Assembly (NCBI RefSeq): GCF_002741055.1
Contig: NZ_CP016809.1
Location: 2,750,501 to 2,814,500, forward strand
DNA length: 64,000 nucleotides
DNA from: Paenibacillus ihbetae
GTDB lineage: Bacteria; Bacillota; Bacilli; Paenibacillales; Paenibacillaceae
Reading direction: 5' to 3'
Under the pieces are notes generated by a model. The model worked only from the letters and a program-made list of their open reading frames with translations. It had not been told where the DNA came from and did no database searches. The position numbers and the translations under genes are program-made. This document shows, one piece after another, positions 52,757-62,476 of the stretch (its first letter is position 1; every line of letters starts with the position of its first letter).

Positions 52757-54790
52757 TTAAATCCATAGATGGACAATCATATCAATCAGCTTGATGCCGA
52801 CGAACGGGACGATAACCCCGCCCAATCCGTAAACCAGCACATTGCGCTGCAGCAGCTTGGATGAGCTCATCGGCTTGTAGGACACGCCCTTCATCGCAAG
52901 CGGAATCAGCACTGGTATGATGATCGCATTGAAGATCAGCGCCGATAAAATCGCCGACATCGGGGAGCCGAGCCCCATAACATTAAGTGCGCCCATGCTT
53001 GGAATAGCCGCTGTGAACATGGCCGGAATAATTGCGAAATATTTGGCCACGTCATTGGCCACGCTGAACGTGGTCAAGGCACCGCGCGTCATCAGCAGCT
53101 GCTTGCCAATGGCAACCACCTCGATGATTTTCGACGGATCGGAATCGAGATCCACCATGTTGGCCGCTTCTTTCGCGGCAACCGTGCCGCTGTTCATCGC
53201 GAGGCCGACATCGGCCTGCGCCAGCGCCGGAGCGTCGTTCGTCCCGTCGCCGGTCATGGCAACCAGCTTGCCCTCCGCCTGCTCCCGGCGAATGACCGCA
53301 ATTTTATCCTCCGGTTTGCTCTCCGCAATGAATTCGTCGACGCCCGCCTCGCGGGCGATCGTCGCTGCGGTCAAGGGATTGTCGCCGGTGCACATAATCG
53401 TCTTGATGCCCATCCGGCGCAGCTGCTCGAACCGCTCCTTCATGCCCGGCTTCACCGTATCCTTCAGGTAGATCAAGCCGTAGAGCCGGTCGTCGACGGC
53501 AACCGCCAGCGGCGTGCCGCCCTCGGTGGCGATAGCATCGCTGCTTGGGATCAGATCTGCGGGGATTTCTCCTCCTTGTGCCTGCACCCAAGCTTTCACC
53601 GCGTCCACCGCTCCCTTGCGAACCTTCCGGCCATCCTTCAGATTCATGCCGCTCATCCGCGTCTCGGCCTTGAATTCAATACATTCGGCGCTGGACGCCA
53701 ACCCTGCATCGAAGGCGTGTCCTTCCCTCTTCATCAGCTCCAGCACGGAACGGCCCTCGGGCGTCTCATCCAGCAGGGAGCTGACGGCCGCCCACTGGGC
53801 AACGGAAGCCAGCGGTTCGCCGCCCACCGGAATGAACCGGCTGGCCATCCGGTTCCCGAACGTGATCGTCCCTGTCTTATCGAGAATCATCGTGTTGATA
53901 TCTCCGGCCGCCTCCACCGCCTTCCCCGACATCGCCAGCACATTGAACCGGGTGATCCGGTCCATCCCCGCAATGCCGATCGCCGACAGCAGACCGCCGA
54001 TCGTCGTCGGAATGAGGCAGACAAGCAGCGAGATGAGCACCGGAACCGACAGCTCGATGCCGAGGTACTTCGCAATCGGCGCCAGTGTCACTACTACGAT
54101 CAGGAAGATGAGCGTCAGCACCGTCAGAAGCGTGTTAAGCGCAATTTCGTTAGGCGTCTTCTGTCGGGAGGCTCCTTCAACAAGTGAGATCATCCGGTCC
54201 AGAAACGATTCTCCCGGATCGCTCGTAATCCGAATTTTAATCGTATCGCTAACCACGCGGGTGCCCCCGGTAACCGAGCTGAAGTCGCCGCCGGCCTCTT
54301 TGATCACCGGCGCAGATTCGCCGGTGATGGCCGATTCGTCGACGGATGCCAATCCCGCGATAACCTCGCCGTCGCCAGGTATCATTTCGCCTTGGGACAC
54401 GATGACGATATCCCCTTTTCGCAGCTCGGTCGACGGAACCGCCGTAACGCCGCCTCCTTCCGTTACTTTATTGGCCGTCATCTCCTTCTTGGACTGCTTC
54501 AAGGAATCGGCCTGCGCTTTGCCGCGCCCTTCCGCCATCGCCTCCGCGAAATTCGCGAACAGCAGCGTAAAGAGCAGGATCAGGAACACGGTCAGATTGA
54601 AGCCGATGCTGCTCTCCGTCCCAAAATAGGACGGAAACAGCGTCATCAGCAGCACCACGATCGTTCCGGCCTCCACCACGAACATGACCGGATTTTTCAG
54701 CATCAAGACAGGATTCAGCTTCACAACGCTGTCCTTCAGCGCCTGAACGACCATCGCTTTGGTCATTAAACGTTGTTTGGGATTGTTCAT
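52757..54790 (-). CDS. kdpB: Potassium-transporting ATPase ATP-binding subunit B
   Basis: 677 aa P-type ATPase. Phosphorylation site DKTGT near residue 304, TGES loop (AITGESAP) and [10 protein letters not shown] hinge are intact. It powers K+ uptake through KdpA at low external potassium. GAGGTG precedes the ATG at about 11 bases. Located in the kdpF-A-B-C order. Confidence 0.96.
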   Translation of the reverse strand: MNNPKQRLMTKAMVVQALKDSVVKLNPVLMLKNPVMFVVEAGTIVVLLMTLFPSYFGTESSIGFNLTVFLILLFTLLFANFAEAMAEGRGKAQADSLKQSKKEMTANKVTEGGGVTAVPSTELRKGDIVIVSQGEMIPGDGEVIAGLASVDESAITGESAPVIKEAGGDFSSVTGGTRVVSDTIKIRITSDPGESFLDRMISLVEGASRQKTPNEIALNTLLTVLTLIFLIVVVTLAPIAKYLGIELSVPVLISLLVCLIPTTIGGLLSAIGIAGMDRITRFNVLAMSGKAVEAAGDINTMILDKTGTITFGNRMASRFIPVGGEPLASVAQWAAVSSLLDETPEGRSVLELMKREGHAFDAGLASSAECIEFKAETRMSGMNLKDGRKVRKGAVDAVKAWVQAQGGEIPADLIPSSDAIATEGGTPLAVAVDDRLYGLIYLKDTVKPGMKERFEQLRRMGIKTIMCTGDNPLTAATIAREAGVDEFIAESKPEDKIAVIRREQAEGKLVAMTGDGTNDAPALAQADVGLAMNSGTVAAKEAANMVDLDSDPSKIIEVVAIGKQLLMTRGALTTFSVANDVAKYFAIIPAMFTAAIPSMGALNVMGLGSPMSAILSALIFNAIIIPVLIPLAMKGVSYKPMSSSKLLQRNVLVYGLGGVIVPFVGIKLIDMIVHLWI

Positions 54791-54813
54791 TTGTCTTAAT
54801 TCACCTCTTCTTG

Positions 54814-56493
54814 TTAACGGATCGTAAGATGCTCGGCAACCGGCCCAAGAACCAGTACAGGCAGAAAGGTCAGCGCGCCGATAATCAGCACGACGGCAAT
54901 CAGAATGCCGGCGAACAACCCGTTATCAGTACGGAACGTTCCCGGCGTCTCCGGCACCCGCTGCTTCCGCAACAGAGATCCGCCGACCGCCAGCAATGCG
55001 ATCATCGAAATATAACGGCCCAGCAGCATGACCAGCCCGGTTGTCACGTTCCAAAACGGCGTGTTATCTGCAAGACCTTCAAACCCCGACCCGTTGTTCG
55101 CTGCCGAAGACGTATATTCATACAACACCTGGGAGATGCCGTGGAACCCTGCGTTCGTAATGCCTGATTGACCCGCACCCGTCATCAGCGCGAGCGCCGT
55201 AGGTGCCAGAATGATGAACGGGTGCACCAGGATCACGACGGCAATCAGCTTCATTTCCTTCGCTTCAATCTTCCTGCCGAGAAATTCGGGTGTTCGCCCG
55301 ACCATCAGCCCGGCCAGAAATACGGCGAGAATCGCGTACATAAGCATGTTCATCAAGCCGACACCCTTGCCGCCAAAAACGGAATTAAGCATCATTAGCG
55401 CCAGCGGCGTGATGCCCCCAAGCGGGGTCAGGGTGTCGTGCATGTTGTTGACCGATCCGGTGGTAGCCGCGGTTGTCACGGTCGTAAACAAGGAGGATTG
55501 CGGAATGCCAAAGCGGACCTCCTTGCCTTCCATACTGCCTTGCGACGCATCAATCCCGAGCCGGTTCAGCGCTGGATTTCCGCTTGATTCGGCCGCATAG
55601 TTCAGGGTTAGAAAACCGATGAACAGCGTCATCATGACAGAGAACACGATCCAGCCCTGCTTGCGGCTCTTGGCGAACAATCCGAAGGTGTAAGCCAGGG
55701 CAGCCCCGAAACTCCACATGCACAATATTTCGATCACGTTCGTCAACGGGGATGGATTCTCGAACGGATGCGCGGAATTGGCTCCCATATAGCCGCCGCC
55801 GTTCGTTCCCAAGTGCTTGATCGACTCAAGCGCGGCTACCGGGCCGACCGCGATCTGCTGCTCTGATCCCGAAAGCGTCGTTACGCTAATGGTCGGCTTT
55901 AACGTCTGCGGCACCTGCAATGCCACCAGCAGCATGGCAATAAGGAAGGCCGCCGGGATGAACACACGGGTCATGGCTTTCACGAAGTCTTCGAAGAAGT
56001 TCCCGACCGTAGCGCCTTTCATCGTCACGGCCCGGATAAAGGCAATGGCAACGCAAAGCCCGGTGGCAGCGGACGTGAACATCATCATGATGATCACGGC
56101 CATCTGGGAAAAGTAAGAGAGGCCCGACTCCCCGCTATAGTGCTGCAAATTCGTATTGGTCATGAAGCTTATAATTGTGTTGAGCGACAGCGTCGGCTCC
56201 ATGTTCTCGATGCCGTTCGGATTCCACGGCAGCACGTGTTGAAAACGGAGGATGGCATACCCTGCTCCGACCAGGATGATATTGGTGAGCAGGAAGCTGA
56301 TCGCATAGCCCTTCCAGCTCATCCCTTTGCGTTCCTTGAGTCCGATGAGGGCAAATATCGGGCGTTCTGCCCAAGAGAACCATTTGTCCGTGCCGCCGGG
56401 TTCATTGCGAAACACGAGATAGAGGTAGGTTCCAAGCGGCTTGACGAGCAGCAGCAGAACCAGGATGACGACGGCAATTTGTACGATGCCCAT
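54814..56493 (-). CDS. kdpA: Potassium-transporting ATPase subunit A
   Basis: 559 aa, about ten membrane helices. Selectivity-filter-type segments typical of KdpA are visible ([38 protein letters not shown]). It forms the K+ channel-like part of KdpFABC. AAGGGGG precedes the ATG. Terminal stop is 23 bp before kdpB. Confidence 0.96.
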   Translation of the reverse strand: MGIVQIAVVILVLLLLVKPLGTYLYLVFRNEPGGTDKWFSWAERPIFALIGLKERKGMSWKGYAISFLLTNIILVGAGYAILRFQHVLPWNPNGIENMEPTLSLNTIISFMTNTNLQHYSGESGLSYFSQMAVIIMMMFTSAATGLCVAIAFIRAVTMKGATVGNFFEDFVKAMTRVFIPAAFLIAMLLVALQVPQTLKPTISVTTLSGSEQQIAVGPVAALESIKHLGTNGGGYMGANSAHPFENPSPLTNVIEILCMWSFGAALAYTFGLFAKSRKQGWIVFSVMMTLFIGFLTLNYAAESSGNPALNRLGIDASQGSMEGKEVRFGIPQSSLFTTVTTAATTGSVNNMHDTLTPLGGITPLALMMLNSVFGGKGVGLMNMLMYAILAVFLAGLMVGRTPEFLGRKIEAKEMKLIAVVILVHPFIILAPTALALMTGAGQSGITNAGFHGISQVLYEYTSSAANNGSGFEGLADNTPFWNVTTGLVMLLGRYISMIALLAVGGSLLRKQRVPETPGTFRTDNGLFAGILIAVVLIIGALTFLPVLVLGPVAEHLTIR

Positions 56494-56523
56494 GATAAGC
56501 GGCTTCCCCCTTTATGTTGAGTC

Positions 56524-56601
56524 TTAAAATTTTTCGGGATGAATCAGCGCATAAACCAAATATAAAAATAACGCAGCGGTCAATATCAAAATCAGCGTCA
56601 T
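56524..56601 (-). CDS. kdpF: KdpF, small stabilising subunit
   Basis: 25 aa, one membrane span (LILILTAALFLYLVYALI) ending HPEKF, as in KdpF. Its ATG overlaps the stop of the 36-aa peptide gene (ATGA), and it sits 30 bp before kdpA. It stabilises the Kdp complex. Confidence 0.85.
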   Translation of the reverse strand: MTLILILTAALFLYLVYALIHPEKF

Positions 56602-56708
56602 GGCCGGTCACCCTCCGACTCTTGAATGATGCGGCCGCACCAGCTTATGAACAGCCGGAACAGCCCGTAGGTTGCACCTAGCAGAAGCAGCATGTATACA
56701 TCCTGCAT
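56598..56708 (-). CDS. 36-aa membrane peptide upstream of kdpF
   Basis: AGGAGGGATAACA leads into an ATG. The product has one hydrophobic segment (VYMLLLLGATYGLFRLFI) and a polar C-terminus. Overlaps kdpF by 4 bases, so the two are translationally coupled. Not a known Kdp subunit to my knowledge; could be an additional small pump component. Confidence 0.6.
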   Translation of the reverse strand: MQDVYMLLLLGATYGLFRLFISWCGRIIQESEGDRP

Positions 56709-56756
56709 TGTTATCCCTCCTTGGCGGTTAGCCGTAAAAACAGCTCTTTCCGGTAA

Positions 56757-57167
56757 CTAGTCTAAAAGTGCGGCGATCAGGAAATCGACGCGGTCATGGT
56801 TTGTGTGCAGCACGACGTCCGCGCCAAGCCCTCTGTAAATCAGCCTTGGATTGCCGGAATGAGTAACAACATAGATCGAAGCCGAGGTCCATGTCCGGCA
56901 TATGCGCAAGTAGCGGCAGCAGAGGTTCAAGCTGTTCTCAAACAGAAACACCTTGCCGATCGGCCGCTCGGGAAGCACCCAGGTCTGCTCGTCTCGCGTG
57001 TCGATCAGGATGACATCCTTGCATCCGAGCCTGCTCGCCCTCTCCCCCTCTGCCCGGTTGTTTACCAGAACGGCGAACGGGATCTCACTTAGTAATAATT
57101 GGCGGATGAATGCTTCCCCAGCCTTGGTCGGCGCGGATATCAGAATCGTGTCTTGCTGTTTTTCCAT
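56757..57167 (-). CDS. Rossmann-like (TrkA-N/RCK-related) protein, first gene of kdp operon
   Basis: 136 aa, alternating strands and helices starting DTILISAPTKAGEAF; resembles a TrkA-N/RCK nucleotide-binding half-domain, but the glycine motif is degenerate. AGGAGGAGAACGT precedes the ATG. First gene after the c-di-AMP riboswitch and ahead of the small peptides and kdpFABC, so probably involved in K+ homeostasis. Function unproven. Confidence 0.65.
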   Translation of the reverse strand: MEKQQDTILISAPTKAGEAFIRQLLLSEIPFAVLVNNRAEGERASRLGCKDVILIDTRDEQTWVLPERPIGKVFLFENSLNLCCRYLRICRTWTSASIYVVTHSGNPRLIYRGLGADVVLHTNHDRVDFLIAALLD

Positions 57168-57202
57168 ACGTTCTCCTCCTTGTGTCCGTCGGAGAAGGCA
57201 AC

Positions 57203-57246
57203 AAAAAAGAAGCCTGGGGAGGAGAAGAACTCTTCCCGCGGCTTCT
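57203..57246 (-). terminator. Riboswitch expression-platform terminator
   Basis: AGAAGCC (57208-57214) pairs with GGCTTCT (57240-57246) with further inner pairing, and six uridines follow on the minus strand. It lies between the aptamer and the first kdp gene, so it probably ends transcription when c-di-AMP is bound. Confidence 0.75.
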
Positions 57247-57299
57247 TCCTAAAAGGCGCGGCGAAAAAACACCGCGGCTTCGTCAAGTCACGACAATCG

Positions 57300-57475
57300 T
57301 TGCCTCTCTCGATACGCTTACGAGGTTAGCTGACGGATTCGGGCGTGAGAGTCGCCCTACCCATAGACCGTTATCTTGCCTATGGGATTCACCCCGGAGA
57401 GACGCGCGAAATCGCGTCTCCCGATTGGTTCCCCCGCTCCTTTTTCATTCAAGGACTCAGCGAAAATGAATCTAG
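57300..57475 (-). promoter_or_regulatory. c-di-AMP (ydaO/yuaA) riboswitch
   Basis: On the minus strand the conserved ydaO-class blocks occur in order: GCGGGGGAACC (near 57427-57437), GGGGTGAATCCC (57385-57396), GGGCGA...GCCCGAATCCG, and CGTCAGCTAACC through GTAAGCG (57315-57335), then GAGAGG. These are the hallmark bases of the c-di-AMP riboswitch upstream of many K+ transporter genes. High c-di-AMP (high K+) should switch kdp off. Confidence 0.93.
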
Positions 57476-58106
57476 CGAGCTGCGTGTATTCGGTTAATGA
57501 TTGACCCTGATATTATCGAAAACTGTCAAAACGGCTCAGCCGAGAATCAAGCGGTGAGAGGCGCTTGACGCTAGTACGAGCCGAAGGACCCCATGGCGGT
57601 CTTCGGTATACGCCCTTTCTCCGATGGATGGCCGCAGCTCCCACACTGGCCGGCTTCCACGGCGGTATCAGGCCGCCCTGCCCAGCTTCCGGAAAGCATC
57701 AGGTCAATTCATAGTTCGTATCATACGACCGGCGATTCGGGAAGTAAATGCAGACGAAAACCCGTGGAGAGCATTATGAAACTGGTTCAATCCGGAATGT
57801 TCCCATCATCCCCGATTATCTTCTCCATACGCGCCATTCCTCTCTATTTCACCATTTCTTAGCTAGAATGCGATATAAAGCGATGGAATGGCAATAATGA
57901 AAGCCTTACCTATATGTACACGCTTTCCTTCGTTGTTTTCGCCGTTTTTCAGAAAAATACAACGACAAACGGAATGCTAATCGACTTCCGACTTCAAGCC
58001 AAGAACGCGCCCCCATGGATCGGCGGCGCGTTCTTATACTTCAAGTTATGATTGTAATCGCATCGTTTCCCTACCGGCATCGTCGCCCGCTTTTTCGCTT
58101 CCCAAA
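57476..58106. other. Intergenic region upstream of kdp riboswitch
   Basis: About 630 bp between the riboswitch and the end of the proline dehydrogenase gene. It should contain the kdp promoter; a minus-strand TTGACA near 57527 exists but without a well-spaced -10. An ORF at 57593-57862 has no RBS or family resemblance. A stem-loop at 58001-58035 is listed separately. Confidence 0.5.
58001..58035 (-). terminator. Stem-loop downstream of proline dehydrogenase gene
   Basis: An 11-bp perfect stem (58001-58011 with 58025-58035) about 70 bp after the stop. U-tract weak. Likely terminator. Confidence 0.55.
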
Positions 58107-59027
58107 TCACTTGAACATATTCTTCAGCACCATCATCAGATTGGCCGGCTTCTCTGCAATACGGCGGGTAAAATACGGGTACCACATCGTGCCGTACGGC
58201 ATGTAGCATCTTATTCGGTAACCGTCCTGCGCTAGCCGGGCCTGGTCTTTCATGCGCAGCCCGTACAGCATTTGAAACTCGAACGCATCCTTCTTGATCC
58301 GGTTCTGCTCTGCAAATACTTTGACCCAATCGATGATGTTGTTATCATGGGTCGCAACAGCGGTATAGGCCCCTTGATCCAGCTGAAGCTTGATTAAATT
58401 TTTATAATTGCCGATGATCTCCTGCTTCTTCTGATACGCAATCGTTCCCGGCTCCTTATAAGCCCCCTTAACCAGGCGGAGTTTCACCCCTTCCTTCGTC
58501 AGCATCCGGACGTCTTCCTCGGAACGGTACAGATAGGCCTGGATGACCGTTCCCACATGGGTCAACCCCTCCTTATGAAGCCGCAGCGTCATATCGATCG
58601 TGGCCTGAGTGTACGGCGAGTCCTCCATGTCCAGCCGAACGAAGTTGCCATGCTTTTGGGCCGCCCGGACCACCGCTCTAATGTTCTCGTATGCCGCCTG
58701 CGGATCGAGCGCCAAGCCCATCTGCGTCGGCTTCAGCGACACATTCGATTGAACTCCCCGGTTGGCGATGCCCTCCACAAGCCGAATATATTCCGCCCGG
58801 TAGGCCGAAGCCTCCGTCAGCGAAGTTATGCCCTCTCCCAGATGATCCAGCGTTACCAAGATCCCCTTCCCGTTCAGCCTTTCGATCTCATCGAGTGCCT
58901 CTTCCAGCGTATCTCCCGCAATGAATCTGCCCGCTAATTTTTTGCCGTAACGAAGCGACAGCCATTTCACCAGCCGGTTCCCCGACACCGTCAACACGAC
59001 TTTCCGGTAAAGCTCAGTCCCGTCCAT
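58107..59027 (-). CDS. Proline dehydrogenase
   Basis: 306 aa, FAD-dependent TIM-barrel enzyme oxidising proline to pyrroline-5-carboxylate. Motifs: VSLKPTQMG, FVRLDMEDS, RLVKGAYKEP, FQMLYGLR and the C-terminal YFTRRIAEKP. Length and monofunctional form match the Bacillus PutB/FadM type. GAGGGTGAGGCATGC leads to the ATG. No pyrroline-5-carboxylate dehydrogenase gene is adjacent. Confidence 0.92.
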   Translation of the reverse strand: MDGTELYRKVVLTVSGNRLVKWLSLRYGKKLAGRFIAGDTLEEALDEIERLNGKGILVTLDHLGEGITSLTEASAYRAEYIRLVEGIANRGVQSNVSLKPTQMGLALDPQAAYENIRAVVRAAQKHGNFVRLDMEDSPYTQATIDMTLRLHKEGLTHVGTVIQAYLYRSEEDVRMLTKEGVKLRLVKGAYKEPGTIAYQKKQEIIGNYKNLIKLQLDQGAYTAVATHDNNIIDWVKVFAEQNRIKKDAFEFQMLYGLRMKDQARLAQDGYRIRCYMPYGTMWYPYFTRRIAEKPANLMMVLKNMFK

Positions 59028-59387
59028 GCATGCCTCACCCTCTTCTCGGAGTAAAATGCGCTCTACCTTAACTCATATGCAAAAAAGGTCGCATCATGCG
59101 AAGTGGACATTCCTTCGGCTTGGTGAGAAATTGCCGTTACATAACAATGCGAGTTCACAGAGGGTGTTGAAGATTGCCGATATAGCGCTAGCGTCGATGC
59201 GTTGGTAATTGGTGGTATATTAGACCTGGGGGTGATCCCTCGTCTTTTTAAACAGTCCTTGAAGAAAAAACACGAATAAAAACGCTCAGGGAAATATCCT
59301 CGAGCGTTCCATATTGCTAATGAATTGCTATTTCAAGCTATTCTACGGTTCGCGCCAAGCCGCCGCATCAGGACGCGCTTAGCCTCC
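59028..59387. other. Intergenic region with possible T-box relic
   Basis: Between proline dehydrogenase and the convergent-facing end of the serine hydrolase gene. On the plus strand, 59130-59250 shows T-box-like spacing: CCGTTA, then AATTGGTGGTA and GATCCCTCGTC with five T residues. No plus-strand gene follows. The minus-strand terminator at 59278-59308 is separate. Confidence 0.3.
59278..59308 (-). terminator. Rho-independent terminator of serine hydrolase gene
   Basis: AACGCTC (59281-59287) pairs with GAGCGTT (59302-59308), with an inner AGG/CCT helix, and five uridines follow on the minus strand. Confidence 0.8.
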
Positions 59388-60827
59388 TTACTGCTCTTCC
59401 CTTGCTCGGCCCGTAATCGGCTTAAGTCCCGGGTCTCCAAACGATACGTTGACCGATTGGGCCAATTGAAGCATGTCATCTGTAAAGTCAGCCATTATGG
59501 TCAGGCAGAACGGCGTCTCGACCGCTCGAAGCGTGATCACCAGGCTGCCGTCGTCATTCCATGTCATCGAGGAGCATACCTTGCCCTCCTCCATCCGGAA
59601 CAGTCTCGTCTTGCCTACCGCCCATGCGTTCCGGCCAAGCGCGAGCGATTCGAGGCCGTAGTGCGCTTCGATCTCCAGCAAGGCTTCTTCCTCCGAGAAA
59701 CGAACGCAGAAGGTACGAAGCTTCTGCTCATTCTCCTCGAGCTCGAACACGATTCCGGAAAGTTCCGGCTCCCGCGTGGAGGAGGCCTGGAATTTCGGCG
59801 GCTGTATGTTCAGCGCTCCAAGCGTTTCGGTGAGCGAGACCGCCGCTCCTTCATCCTCCGGTAAAGCCTCCGGCTCAAAGGCCGGCACCAGATGCTCCCA
59901 TACGTTGTTCAGGACGGCCTGCATATCGTTCAAGCCCGAGGTGATGGCGATCACCGCCTCCAGCTCCGGGTGGACGATGCAGTATTGGCCGAATGCACCG
60001 TCGCCGCGATAGGCGCCATGACGGCATCTCCAGAACTGGTAGCCGTAGCCTTCCGTCCAGTCGGAGGAGCCGTCTCCCGGTCCGTTCGAAATCTGCTTCG
60101 ATGTCGCTTCGAGGACCCACGCCTCCGGGATGAGGCGTTCCCCTCCCCAAACGCCCTTCTGCAGATACAGCTGACCGAATTTCGCAATATCCTCCGTCTT
60201 CAGCTTGAGTCCCCAGCCGCCGGCATTGATGCCGCGCGGACAGTTCTCCCATGCCGCCCCGTGAATGGCGAGCGGTTCAAAGAGCCGGGGCTCCAAATAC
60301 TCCAGCAGCGTCTTGCCGGTAATGTTCTGCAGGATCGCCGAGAGCATATACGTCGCCGCGCTGTTGTACACGAAGTGGGTTCCCGGCTCATGCTCCACGG
60401 GCTGCTTGAAGAAGTCGGCTACCCAGTCCTCGGATTCCAGCGCAGGTTCCCCCGCATGGCCGGTCCCCATCACGAGCAAATCCCGCACAGTCATCGCCGC
60501 CAGATTTTCGGATGGAGCCTCCGGCGCATATTCCGGAAAGAAGCCGATCACTGGATCCGTCAAGGCGATGCGGCCTTCCTCTGCGAGGAGTCCGATCGCG
60601 GTGGAGGTAAAGCTCTTGCTTAACGAGAACAGCATGTGCGGAAGCTCGGGCCCGTACGGATCCCACCAGCCTTCCGCAATGACATAGCCGCGGCGCAGCA
60701 GCATAAAGCTGTGCAGCTCAAGCCCTTGATCCTGGACCGAACCGATAAAGCGCTCAATGGCCCGCGAGGAAATGCCTTGACGTTCGGGGGTGCTTCTTGA
60801 CAATGATTGAACCGTGTCCATACTCAT
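59388..60827 (-). CDS. Serine hydrolase of class C beta-lactamase fold
   Basis: 479 aa. SxxK at Ser68-Lys71 (SLSKS), YxN-like Tyr154-Asn155-Ser156 and a GYGYQFW segment identify the beta-lactamase/D-aminopeptidase/esterase group. A C-terminal extension of about 130 residues follows. No signal peptide, so cytoplasmic and not a classical beta-lactamase. AGAGGCGGATTCTT precedes the ATG. Downstream of the ChbG-like gene by about 54 bp, possibly same operon. Confidence 0.87.
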   Translation of the reverse strand: MSMDTVQSLSRSTPERQGISSRAIERFIGSVQDQGLELHSFMLLRRGYVIAEGWWDPYGPELPHMLFSLSKSFTSTAIGLLAEEGRIALTDPVIGFFPEYAPEAPSENLAAMTVRDLLVMGTGHAGEPALESEDWVADFFKQPVEHEPGTHFVYNSAATYMLSAILQNITGKTLLEYLEPRLFEPLAIHGAAWENCPRGINAGGWGLKLKTEDIAKFGQLYLQKGVWGGERLIPEAWVLEATSKQISNGPGDGSSDWTEGYGYQFWRCRHGAYRGDGAFGQYCIVHPELEAVIAITSGLNDMQAVLNNVWEHLVPAFEPEALPEDEGAAVSLTETLGALNIQPPKFQASSTREPELSGIVFELEENEQKLRTFCVRFSEEEALLEIEAHYGLESLALGRNAWAVGKTRLFRMEEGKVCSSMTWNDDGSLVITLRAVETPFCLTIMADFTDDMLQLAQSVNVSFGDPGLKPITGRAREEQ

Positions 60828-60881
60828 AAGAATCCGCCTCTCCCTGTTAATTGCAAGTGATCGATCTTCCTGTCGGAATCA

Positions 60882-61643
60882 TTATACACCAAATTGTGAA
60901 ACCGCTTCATCATATCGAACCGGTCGGAAGCCATGACGCTCGCTGATCTCGACCAAGCCCCTCTGCATCAGGAAAGCAGCCTCGGCATCACGCCCGCGTG
61001 CAAGCTCTTCGCCGTCGACCCGGGCGTTGCCGCACTGCGTCATCTCCTCCGAATAGAGTGCCGGATGGGACAGAAAGAAGTATTGCTCGTCTGTGAGCCT
61101 GCTGAGCACGGCCTCGAATTGCGGGATGAAGGATGGAACGCCGTCAGGGAAAAAGTTATAGTAATACCGGTGATTGATCAGTCCCTTGCTTGCCATCCAG
61201 CGGTCCAGCTCTTCCTGAAGCCCGGGGACGAAGCGCTCCGGCATCATATGCGAATCCGCATACGTTATGCGAAAGCCTAGCGCCGTCAGCTTATCCAGCT
61301 GCTCGCTGCACTCGGCCACAATCTCCTCCAAGGCCGGAGGAGATTGCTGGAACATCGACGGATCCTGATAGAAGTATCCGCTTGGGTCCACAAGCGAAGG
61401 AACCTGTTCCTTCGCCGAAACAGGTCCCCATCTGATGCGATCCCACTCCGCATTCAGCGTCATGTGGAATCCGAAGCATATGTCATCGCGGCGGGCCAGC
61501 AGCTCGGCCGCTTCCGCGACATACGGCCCCGGCGCCATAACGGATACGTTTTTGATAAATCCGGCGTCTACCGTTCTTGCAATCGCCAGATTGGCCGAAC
61601 GGCTCGAGCCCAGATCATCCGCTCTTGTAATGATCCGCCTCAT
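60882..61643 (-). CDS. ChbG/YdjC-family carbohydrate deacetylase
   Basis: 253 aa. The metal-site Asp pair is in TRADDLG (Asp9/Asp10), with FGFHMTLN and YADSHMMPERF supplying His residues. ChbG removes N-acetyl groups from chitooligosaccharides; here it follows a sugar transporter, suggesting processing of an imported acetylated sugar. ATG at 61643 overlaps the permease stop by 4 bases (ATGA); the longer frame to 61751 is inside that gene. Confidence 0.87.
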   Translation of the reverse strand: MRRIITRADDLGSSRSANLAIARTVDAGFIKNVSVMAPGPYVAEAAELLARRDDICFGFHMTLNAEWDRIRWGPVSAKEQVPSLVDPSGYFYQDPSMFQQSPPALEEIVAECSEQLDKLTALGFRITYADSHMMPERFVPGLQEELDRWMASKGLINHRYYYNFFPDGVPSFIPQFEAVLSRLTDEQYFFLSHPALYSEEMTQCGNARVDGEELARGRDAEAAFLMQRGLVEISERHGFRPVRYDEAVSQFGV

Positions 61644-62476
61644 TTTACCGCACCTGCAGCAATCCCTTTGATGATATACTTTTGCGCAAAAATGTAGAAG
61701 ATGACCACCGGGATAATCGTTAAGGTCAGGCCGGCCATCGCCTGGTTCCATACGATCGTGAATTCCCCGAAGAAGTAGAACGTCGAGAGCGGAATTGTCC
61801 GCAGCCCTTTGTCCGACAGCGTCAGCGATGGGAGCAGATAGTCATTCCACAGAGCGATCACGTTCAAAATCGCTACCGTTACGGTGATGTTCTTCAGCAG
61901 CGGGAATACAATTCTCCAGAAAACGCCCAGCTTGGAGCAGCCGTCCAGCGTTGCGGCCTCTTCCAGAGCGACCGGCACCGATTTGATAAAGCCATGGTAC
62001 AGGAAGACCGCCATACTGGAGGTAAACCCGACATTCATATAGATCAAGCCTTCATGCGTGTTCAGCATCGGAATATGCAGATTGCTGCGAATCCAGTCCA
62101 TGACCTGCATGAGCGGCATCATCAGCGTCTGGAACGGAATGAGCATCGTCGCCACGAACGTGAAGAAAATGATTTTGCTCAGCTTGTTATCCGTCCGCAC
62201 CAGCATCCATGCCGTCATGGAAGCGAGCACGATGACAAGAATCACCGAGACGACCGTCACGTAGAGCGAGTTGCCCAGCGCCGTAAAGAAATTCATCTTC
62301 TCCATCGCCGACTTGTAATACTCGAAGCTGAAGGACGACGGAAGCGCCAACGCGTTCTCATACAGCTCGGCACGGTCCTTGAACGAGTTGATCAGCATGA
62401 TGAAGACGGGAGACAGGAAGACGATCGCGAAGAGAAGCAGCACGATATCGAGCAGCCATTTGCCTGTTTTCTTCAT
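61640..62476 (-). CDS. CUT1 sugar ABC transporter permease (MalG-like)
   Basis: 278 aa with six membrane spans and an EAA loop (EEAATLDGCSK) near residue 185. ATG at 62476 overlaps the upstream stop by one base (TGATG), with AGAGG about 10 bases upstream. Coupled both to the MalF-like permease and the ChbG-like gene. Confidence 0.9.
   Translation of the reverse strand: MKKTGKWLLDIVLLLFAIVFLSPVFIMLINSFKDRAELYENALALPSSFSFEYYKSAMEKMNFFTALGNSLYVTVVSVILVIVLASMTAWMLVRTDNKLSKIIFFTFVATMLIPFQTLMMPLMQVMDWIRSNLHIPMLNTHEGLIYMNVGFTSSMAVFLYHGFIKSVPVALEEAATLDGCSKLGVFWRIVFPLLKNITVTVAILNVIALWNDYLLPSLTLSDKGLRTIPLSTFYFFGEFTIVWNQAMAGLTLTIIPVVIFYIFAQKYIIKGIAAGAVK

Noticed and set aside
57527..57532. TTGACA as the -35 element of the kdp promoter
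   Set aside because: No TATAAT-like hexamer lies 16-18 bases downstream on the minus strand.
57593..57862. 89-codon plus-strand frame upstream of the kdp riboswitch
   Set aside because: No RBS, no family resemblance, composition unlike coding sequence here.
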